Below, piece by piece: positions 16,277 to 21,498 of a stretch of 21,498 bases of DNA. The stretch spans positions 1 through 21,498 of the forward strand of contig JBBIJR010000060.1 in assembly GCA_037445875.1 (NCBI GenBank), read 5' to 3'. The position numbers and the translations under genes were made by a program. The DNA comes from JBBIJR01 sp037445875. Its GTDB lineage: Bacteria; CLD3; SB21. How positions within the stretch are numbered: the stretch's first letter is position 1; the number at the start of each line of letters is the position of its first letter. The notes under the pieces are model-generated. The model saw only the letters and a program-made list of their open reading frames with translations. It made no database searches and was not told the origin of the DNA.

Positions 16277-16926
16277 ATCGTGCGATCTTCTGCGGCCTGT
16301 TCCTCACATGGGCCGCACGATCGGGAGCACAGGAATACGTTCGGGAAGGAAGCGACAACCCGATAGCGATGGCCGCGTACGAATTTGTGGAGCGGCCCTT
16401 CGAGTACGACTTCACGATGGGTTTCTACCAAACGACGTACCGCGATTCCGTCAACACCGACCGTTTCGTTTTCCCGGGCGGCGACATCGACCCGACGATG
16501 GGCGTGTGCACCGATCTGATCGTCCGCTCGTTCCGCAAAATCGGACTCGACCTGCAGGAACTCGTTCACGAAGACGCGACACGAGACTTTTCGGCATATC
16601 CGTACGGCATCTGGAACATGACCCGTCCCGACGCGAACATCGACCATCGCCGCGTACCCATGCTGGACGCGTTCTTCAGGCGCAACGGGAAGACACTTAC
16701 CACGGATACTTCGCCGGACCGGATCGACGAATGGAAGGCCGGCGACATCGTGGTCTGGGATCTCACGGACAGCGGCAGGCTCGATCACATCGGCATCGTC
16801 TCCGACATCCGGCTGAAGGACAGCCGTCGTCCGCTGGTCATCGATAATTTCCCCGACCCCGGTCATGTTGCGATCGGGGACATTCTCAATCAGTGGACGA
16901 TCAAAGCCCACTATCGCTATCCATGA
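16261..16926 (+). CDS. DUF1287 family protein, predicted secreted NlpC/P60-like hydrolase
   Basis: 221 aa. Residues 1-24 form a signal peptide (AIFCGLFLTWAARSGAQ), so it is probably exported. The rest matches my recall of the DUF1287 family (E. coli YijF type): MGVCTDLIVRSFRKIGLDLQ, LVHEDATRDFSAYP, NIDHRRVPMLDAFFRRNG, WKAGDIVVWDL, DHIGIVSD, and a C-terminal HYRYP. C83 and H176 are in the places expected for a Cys-His catalytic pair of the NlpC/P60 superfamily. Substrate unknown; peptidoglycan or a surface glycopeptide is a guess from context. GTG 16261 has GGAGG four bases upstream; GTG 16273 overlaps the GT4 stop as GTGA and is a second option. Confidence 0.85.
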   Translation: MRIDVNRAIFCGLFLTWAARSGAQEYVREGSDNPIAMAAYEFVERPFEYDFTMGFYQTTYRDSVNTDRFVFPGGDIDPTMGVCTDLIVRSFRKIGLDLQELVHEDATRDFSAYPYGIWNMTRPDANIDHRRVPMLDAFFRRNGKTLTTDTSPDRIDEWKAGDIVVWDLTDSGRLDHIGIVSDIRLKDSRRPLVIDNFPDPGHVAIGDILNQWTIKAHYRYP

Positions 16927-17660
16927 GCGATTCTGCACCGCGAATCGCCGCGGGGAAACCCGCCGCTCCCGCCGACCGCATCGTGTCGCGCCGCGTCAAC
17001 CTGGTCCACAAGATACCCGGCTTCTGCGGATCGAGCCTGTCACTTGTGGACGTGGGATGCGGGAATGGAGCCACGCTGGCTCATCTGGCGGAAGCGTTTC
17101 GGTCCTGCACGGGCATGGACCTTGAGGGGTCCTATCGTGCGGCGTTCGAATCGGCGATGGCCCGCGCCGGATACACCCGCGGCACGTTTCGGATCATCGA
17201 CCTGGACAAGGAGGAGCCGTCGGAGCAATTCGATCGCATGGTGTGTTTCGAAGTGATCGAGCATTTTCAGTCGGAACGGACCGTCAGGAAACTTGTACAG
17301 ATGCTCAAGCCGGGCGGGCTCGCTGCGATCAGTGTTCCCAACAAATGGTGGGTGTTTGAGACGCACGGGGCGCACCTGCCCTTCTTGCCGTGGAACCGCG
17401 TGCCTTTCTTTTCGTGGCTGCCGCGTCCGCTGCACGATCGCTGGGCACGCGCCCGCATTTATACCCGGCGGCGCGTCGTCCAACTCCTGGAGCGGTCCGG
17501 TTTCCGCGTCCTGCGTGCCTCGTACATCACGGCGCCTATGGACGTGCTTCCCGAGGGCCGGCTCAAACGGATGCTCACGCGAACGCTCTTCCGTACGGAT
17601 ACGACCCGCATCCCCTTCCTGGCTACTTCCATCTTCCTGGAGTGTGAACGGCCTTCGTGA
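16923..17660 (+). CDS. Class I SAM-dependent methyltransferase
   Basis: 245 aa from ATG 16923, which overlaps the DUF1287 stop as ATGA. The frame is open ten codons further upstream from a GTG, but the ATGA start is preferred. The SAM-binding motif is LVDVGCGNG (about 41-49), followed by an acidic strand-end (GMDLEG), the FEVIEHFQ post-I region and MLKPGGLAAISVPNKW, giving the family of methyltransferase 11-type enzymes. Residues 133-170 contain hydrophobic and Trp-rich stretches (HLPFLPWNRVPFFSWLP), which may touch a membrane or lipid substrate. Its substrate may be a sugar or lipid-linked glycan, judging only by its place at the end of a glycosyltransferase run. No specific family assigned. 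Confidence 0.8.
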   Translation: MSDSAPRIAAGKPAAPADRIVSRRVNLVHKIPGFCGSSLSLVDVGCGNGATLAHLAEAFRSCTGMDLEGSYRAAFESAMARAGYTRGTFRIIDLDKEEPSEQFDRMVCFEVIEHFQSERTVRKLVQMLKPGGLAAISVPNKWWVFETHGAHLPFLPWNRVPFFSWLPRPLHDRWARARIYTRRRVVQLLERSGFRVLRASYITAPMDVLPEGRLKRMLTRTLFRTDTTRIPFLATSIFLECERPS

Positions 17661-17678
17661 CCGATCACGCGCGATCGG
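17661..17678. terminator. Short hairpin at a convergent gene junction
   Basis: CCGATC and GATCGG (17661-17666 and 17673-17678) form a perfect six-base stem with a six-base loop directly after the methyltransferase stop, within the last codons of the opposing gene. It sits where a bidirectional terminator would, but there is no T tract on either side, so it is only a weak candidate. Confidence 0.3.
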
Positions 17679-18186
17679 CACGGGACCATCCGAACCAGCG
17701 CGGCGTTTGCCGGCAGAAGTCGATGTACGGCTGACCGAACTTCCTGCGGAGATGGGGCTCTTCGATGAAAACAACGACGAGGTGAAAGGACAGGCCGAGC
17801 ACACCGGTGTATACCAGCAAGGCCGCGCTGAGAAACAAGAAAGCTTCACCCAGCACGATCAGCAGGATACCCAGATACATCGGATTGCGTGACCGCGAAT
17901 ACAGGCGGCTCCGGACGAGGTTCGAAGGTTCTTCTCCGATCAGGAAGCGCAGCGGTCGTGTAAACCATATCGCCGGGGTGCCCTTCCCTTCCGTCAGAAA
18001 CGCCGCGATGCTGGTACCGTAGTAGACGATGCCCAGCATCAGCGGGACACTGCCGATGACCCAGAGAGTATCGATGGGTAGAACAGCCGTATATTTCCGA
18101 ACCAATATCCACGGCACGAGACCCGCAACGGTTCCCGGAATGAGAAGGGTGAACAGTATGCCGCGGACCACCGAATGGCTTTTCAT
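17665..18186 (-). CDS. Isoprenylcysteine carboxyl methyltransferase (ICMT/PEMT)-like membrane protein
   Basis: 173 aa with about four hydrophobic helices (GILFTLLIPGTVAGLVPWIL; LWVIGSVPLMLGIVYYG; YLGILLIVLGEAFLFLSAALL; LGLSFHLVVVF). The SAM-site signatures of the ICMT/phospholipid methyltransferase superfamily are present: SRNPMYLG and, at the C-terminus, EEPHLRRKFGQPYIDFC followed by TPRW. Bacterial members methylate membrane lipids or small molecules; the true substrate is unknown. ATG with GGGAG seven bases upstream. It is convergent with the preceding operon, with a four-base gap, and divergent from purM, so it is likely its own transcription unit. Confidence 0.85.
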   Translation of the reverse strand: MKSHSVVRGILFTLLIPGTVAGLVPWILVRKYTAVLPIDTLWVIGSVPLMLGIVYYGTSIAAFLTEGKGTPAIWFTRPLRFLIGEEPSNLVRSRLYSRSRNPMYLGILLIVLGEAFLFLSAALLVYTGVLGLSFHLVVVFIEEPHLRRKFGQPYIDFCRQTPRWFGWSRADRA

Positions 18187-18224
18187 GCGTAACTCCCTGC
18201 GCCTTGCCGAAAGCGATCAGCCCC

Positions 18225-18253
18225 AAGGTAACGGCGCCGCGATGGATTGTCAA
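18225..18253 (-). promoter_or_regulatory. Predicted sigma70 promoter of the ICMT-like gene
   Basis: On the minus strand a perfect TTGACA -35 (plus coordinates 18248-18253) and a TACCTT -10 (18225-18230) are 17 bases apart, about 40 bases ahead of the start codon. The perfect -35 is the strongest part. Confidence 0.5.
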
Positions 18254-18257
18254 TCCA
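18243..18257. promoter_or_regulatory. Palindrome overlapping the -35 box, possible operator
   Basis: TGGATT-GTC-AATCCA is a perfect six-base inverted repeat with a three-base centre. It covers the TTGACA -35 of the minus-strand promoter and lies about 70 bases before purM. Next to it is a T-rich tract (18266-18291) with an A/T-only stem. The 139-base intergenic region has no clear plus-strand promoter. Confidence 0.35.
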
Positions 18258-18325
18258 ACAAAAATTCTTTCGTTTTTTGTTTTTTGCTTTTACCTTGAAG
18301 TCGGTTCATCACAAGGATCGCTTTA

Positions 18326-19327
18326 TTGATTCGAACGACGACTTACAGGGACACCGGCGTAGACATAACCCGCGGCGACGCGGCGAAAGACCGGATACGG
18401 CGCATCGTCCGCCGAACGTTCAATGCCAACGTCCTTGCCGACATAGGACTATTCGGCGGCCTGTACCGGTTCCCGTCCTCCCGCTACCGCGAACCCGTTC
18501 TTGTTTCCAGTACGGACGGAGTCGGTACAAAACTGAAGGTGGCCGTGCTGATGAACAAACACGACACCGTGGGCGAGGACCTGGTCAATCACTGCGTGAA
18601 CGACATCCTTGCATGCGGAGCGATTCCGCTTTTCTTCCTCGACTATCTCGGTCTTGGGAGCGTAGACGAACTCGTCATCGCGGACATCGTAACCGGTCTG
18701 GCCCGGGGATGTAAGAACAACGGATGCGCCCTCGTAGGCGGCGAAACGGCCCAGATGCCGGGTTTTTACGCGGATGACGAATACGATCTCGCCGGGACCA
18801 TCGTCGGGGCCGTCGAAAAGAAGCGATTGATCACGGGCAAAGCCATCCGGCGTGGCGACGTGCTGATCGGACTGGCCTCCTCCGGCCTCCACACCAACGG
18901 CTACTCGTTGGCGCGCAAAGTCCTGCTGGAGCGGTTCCGCGTGGATGAACTCGTGCCCGAGCTCGGCTGCACCGCAGGGGAGGAACTTCTCAAGGTACAT
19001 AGATCCTATCTCAAGCCGGTCAAGGCTGTAATGCAGAAGGTGAGCGTGCACGGCATCTCGCACATTACGGGCGGCGGCATCGTCGAAAACACGAAGCGCA
19101 TTCTACCGAAGGGCCGGACTTTGAAGCTCGACTGGTCGTCGTGGAAGACCCCCGCCGTGTTCGAGCTTATTCAAGAACTGGGAAACGTCCCGTACGACGA
19201 CATGATCCGGACTTTCAATCTGGGTGTCGGCCTGATCCTCGTCCTCGGCCGGAGTGACGCGGATAGGGCGCTGCGCCTGCTCAAGTCGAATAAGGAAAAG
19301 CCCTTTGTCATGGGCGAGATCGGGTGA
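18326..19327 (+). CDS. purM: Phosphoribosylformylglycinamidine cyclo-ligase (AIR synthetase) PurM
   Basis: Fifth step of de novo purine synthesis, ATP-dependent cyclisation of FGAM to AIR. 333 aa, near the usual 340-350. Family blocks: VSSTDGVGTKLKVA (60-73), VNHCVNDILACGAIPLFFLDYLG, GCALVGGETAQMPGFYADDEYDLAG, GLASSGLHTNGYSLAR, and HITGGGIVENTKRILP near the C-terminus. The start is TTG, with AAGGA (18313-18317) eight bases upstream; no ATG lies closer to the conserved N-terminus (RDTGVDITRGDAAKDRIRR). The downstream xdh-type gene follows after 30 bases and may be co-transcribed. Confidence 0.95.
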   Translation: MIRTTTYRDTGVDITRGDAAKDRIRRIVRRTFNANVLADIGLFGGLYRFPSSRYREPVLVSSTDGVGTKLKVAVLMNKHDTVGEDLVNHCVNDILACGAIPLFFLDYLGLGSVDELVIADIVTGLARGCKNNGCALVGGETAQMPGFYADDEYDLAGTIVGAVEKKRLITGKAIRRGDVLIGLASSGLHTNGYSLARKVLLERFRVDELVPELGCTAGEELLKVHRSYLKPVKAVMQKVSVHGISHITGGGIVENTKRILPKGRTLKLDWSSWKTPAVFELIQELGNVPYDDMIRTFNLGVGLILVLGRSDADRALRLLKSNKEKPFVMGEIG

Positions 19328-19357
19328 CTTCGCCGATCATAGAAGGGAGAGAATTCC

Positions 19358-21498
19358 ATGGCCAAAAAGGTCAACCTCAAGGTCGGTGTAGAGAAGAACC
19401 TCAAAGACCTCACCGTCGAGATCCCCGACGACGCGCCCAAACCCTGGGACGGCGCGGATGAACTAAAGCATGTCGGCGGCCGCATTCCACGTTCCGATGG
19501 CGTGGACAAGGTGACCGGTGCTGCGAAATACACGTTCGACGTACAGCTGCCCGACATGCTGTACGGCCGCTTCCTGCGCTCCACCGTAACCTCTGCCGTC
19601 GTCAAGAAGATTGACTTTTCCGCTGCAGAGTCGCATCCGGGCGTACATGCCGTACTTCTCGCGCAGGACCTTCCGATACGCATCCGCTTCGCTGGACAGG
19701 AAATTCTCGCCGTCGCCGCGGAGAGCGTTGCCGCCGCGGAGGAGGCGATCCGCAAAATCCGCGTTGACTACGAAGCGAAACCGTTCGTCCTCGATCTTGA
19801 ACGCTCGATGAGCGAGGGCGCTCCCGTCGTTTTCGAAAAGGAGGTAACGGAGAAGACGACGGAAGGCGATCTGCCGGGCGAAGGCAGCGACGCCGCCCAG
19901 CTCGGCAACGTGCGCGGACCGAAAGTCAGCGGCGACCGGTCGGCCGTGGATACGGTCCTCGCCGCCTGCGACGTGGTCGTGGAAGAAACGTACCGCACCC
20001 AGGTGCAGACGCATTCGGCGATGGAAACCCACGGCGTCGTGGCCCGGTGGGACGCGGACGACCGGTTGACCGTATGGGCCTCGACGCAAGGAACGTTTTC
20101 GGTGAGGGACGAATTGGCCTCCGTGTTCGATCTGCCGAAGGCCAACGTTCGTGTGCTGACGGAATTCATGGGCGGCGGCTTCGGCGCGAAATTCGGTGCA
20201 GGATTATACGGCGTGATGGCTGCGAAGCTCGCGCGAAAGACCAAACGCCCCGTCCGGCTCATGCTCGACCGGAAAGAGGAGCATCTTTCCGTCGGCAACC
20301 GGCCAAACTCGAGACAGACGCTCAAGGTGGGCGCGGCGAAAGACGGCACGATCAAAGCGATCAAACTGGTCTCTCACGGAACGGCCGGCATCGCCACCGG
20401 CGCGGGCACGTCCGGACCCGCAAAGAATATTTATTATGGCTGCGAGAACATCTACACGGAAGAATACGACGTCTTCACCCATGCCGGGCCGGGGGCCGCT
20501 TTTCGCGCGCCGGGCCATCCGCAGGGTGCGTTCGCACTCGAACAGGCCATCGACGAACTCGCCTACAAACTCAATATAGACCCGCTCGATTTCCGCCGAA
20601 AGAACACGGCCTACGATGAAGTGCGTCAGGTCGAGTACGAGATCGGAGCGAAAAAATTCGGCTGGGTGAAGCGGAACCCAAAACCCGGTGCCGACAGAGG
20701 CCCGATCAAAAACGGCGTCGGTGTGGCCAATTCCGTTTGGTACTACATTTCAGGAACGGCCTTCCAGGCCGCCGTTCAGGTCAATAGCGACGGATCGGTG
20801 GAACTGATGAACGGAGTCCAGGACATCGGCGGGGGCATCAAGACGGTGCTCGCAGCGGTCGCGGCCGAGGAACTCGGCCTTCATCCGTCCGAAATCATTG
20901 TTCGCGTGGGCGATACGCAGTACGGACTCGGGCCCGCGAGCGGAGGAAGCCGGACCACCGCGAGTATTTCGCCCGCGGTGAGGGACGCCGCGTATCTCGC
21001 GAAACTGAAGATGTTCGGCATCGCTTCCGGTTTGCTGGGAGTACCCTCGGAGGAACTGGCAGCGTCGGACGGAAGAATATTCTCCATGAAGAATCCAGGG
21101 AAGGGTCTGACCTGGAAACAGGTGGCGTCGAAGATTCCGGGCGACAAGTTCACCGTCATGAGCGAACGCTCCAAGGACTACCTGCCGGTCGCACCTCCCT
21201 TGATCCGCGGCGTACAGTTCGTCGAAGTCGAAGTGGACACGGAAACCGGCGTGATCCGCGTAAAGCGCGTGGTGGCGGTACACGACTGCGGTCGGCCGAT
21301 GAACCGGCTCGCCCTCGAGAGCCAGATCGAAGGCGGGATCATTCAGGGCATCAGTTATACATTATTCGAGGATCGCCTGCTGGACCGCAACACGGGTATC
21401 ATGGTGAACGCCAATCTGGAGCAGTACAAGATTGCCGGAGCCCTGGACACGCCGCGCCTGGGCCACGGCTTCGCGCACGTAGTCGTAGATCTCGCGCG
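19358..21498 (+). CDS. Xanthine dehydrogenase family molybdopterin-binding subunit (3' truncated by window end)
   Basis: 713 codons without a stop, running off the right edge. The ATG has an AGGGAGAG ribosome binding site. A short N-terminal lead is followed by GRIPRSDGVDKVTGAAKYTFD (about 41-61), the start of the Ald_Xan_dh_C domain. Molybdopterin contacts include GGGFGAKFG (272-280), AFRAPGHPQGAFALEQAIDE (FRAPG 382-386), QDIGGGIKT and GPASGGSRTTAS. FRAPG rather than a CoxL-type AYRCSFR loop indicates a xanthine/aldehyde oxidase-type enzyme, not CO dehydrogenase. The catalytic Glu near the C-terminus (GVGE region) is outside the window, so activity is untested. FAD and 2Fe-2S subunits are not upstream. 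Substrate unknown; a purine is suggested only by proximity to purM. Confidence 0.9.
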   Translation, partial: MAKKVNLKVGVEKNLKDLTVEIPDDAPKPWDGADELKHVGGRIPRSDGVDKVTGAAKYTFDVQLPDMLYGRFLRSTVTSAVVKKIDFSAAESHPGVHAVLLAQDLPIRIRFAGQEILAVAAESVAAAEEAIRKIRVDYEAKPFVLDLERSMSEGAPVVFEKEVTEKTTEGDLPGEGSDAAQLGNVRGPKVSGDRSAVDTVLAACDVVVEETYRTQVQTHSAMETHGVVARWDADDRLTVWASTQGTFSVRDELASVFDLPKANVRVLTEFMGGGFGAKFGAGLYGVMAAKLARKTKRPVRLMLDRKEEHLSVGNRPNSRQTLKVGAAKDGTIKAIKLVSHGTAGIATGAGTSGPAKNIYYGCENIYTEEYDVFTHAGPGAAFRAPGHPQGAFALEQAIDELAYKLNIDPLDFRRKNTAYDEVRQVEYEIGAKKFGWVKRNPKPGADRGPIKNGVGVANSVWYYISGTAFQAAVQVNSDGSVELMNGVQDIGGGIKTVLAAVAAEELGLHPSEIIVRVGDTQYGLGPASGGSRTTASISPAVRDAAYLAKLKMFGIASGLLGVPSEELAASDGRIFSMKNPGKGLTWKQVASKIPGDKFTVMSERSKDYLPVAPPLIRGVQFVEVEVDTETGVIRVKRVVAVHDCGRPMNRLALESQIEGGIIQGISYTLFEDRLLDRNTGIMVNANLEQYKIAGALDTPRLGHGFAHVVVDLA

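Overview
The window reads as a piece of a Gram-negative bacterial chromosome with GC-rich coding sequence. ADP-heptose and heptosyltransferase-type genes point to an LPS outer membrane. The C-terminal half of MraY and the single PASTA domain on FtsI resemble Bacteroidetes/Chlorobi/Ignavibacteria-type (FCB group) proteins. That placement is an impression from protein style, not a phylogeny.

Region 1 (about 1-8463, minus strand) is a division and cell wall (dcw) cluster, transcribed from mraZ toward the left edge: mraZ, rsmH, ftsL-like, ftsI, a 61-codon ORF of unknown function, murF, mraY, murD and the start of ftsW. Genes overlap or lie a few bases apart. murE, normally between ftsI and murF, is absent, and the small ORF with a strong ribosome binding site sits in its place. 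mraZ has a sigma70-type promoter and a 10-bp-periodic TGGG repeat array (an MraZ box) that runs into its start codon. A 91-bp inverted-repeat element lies across the mraZ-rsmH junction and supplies the N-terminal codons of the open rsmH frame.

Region 2 (8591-9219, minus strand) holds an RraB-like gene and a doubtful 80-codon ORF that overlaps its start.

Region 3 (9372-17660, plus strand) is a tightly packed eight-gene run: polyprenyl diphosphate synthase, HPr, PTS enzyme I, bifunctional HldE, a GT9 heptosyltransferase-like enzyme, a GT4 glycosyltransferase, a secreted DUF1287 protein and a SAM methyltransferase. It joins isoprenoid carrier supply, PTS phosphotransfer without any EII, and surface glycan assembly.

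Region 4 (17661-18325) has a convergent ICMT-like membrane methyltransferase on the minus strand and a divergent intergenic region with a promoter and a small palindrome.

Region 5 (18326-21498, plus strand) has purM, started at TTG, and a xanthine dehydrogenase-type molybdenum subunit that is cut by the window end. No tRNA, rRNA, CRISPR array, transposase or gene-free stretch over 300 bases was seen.
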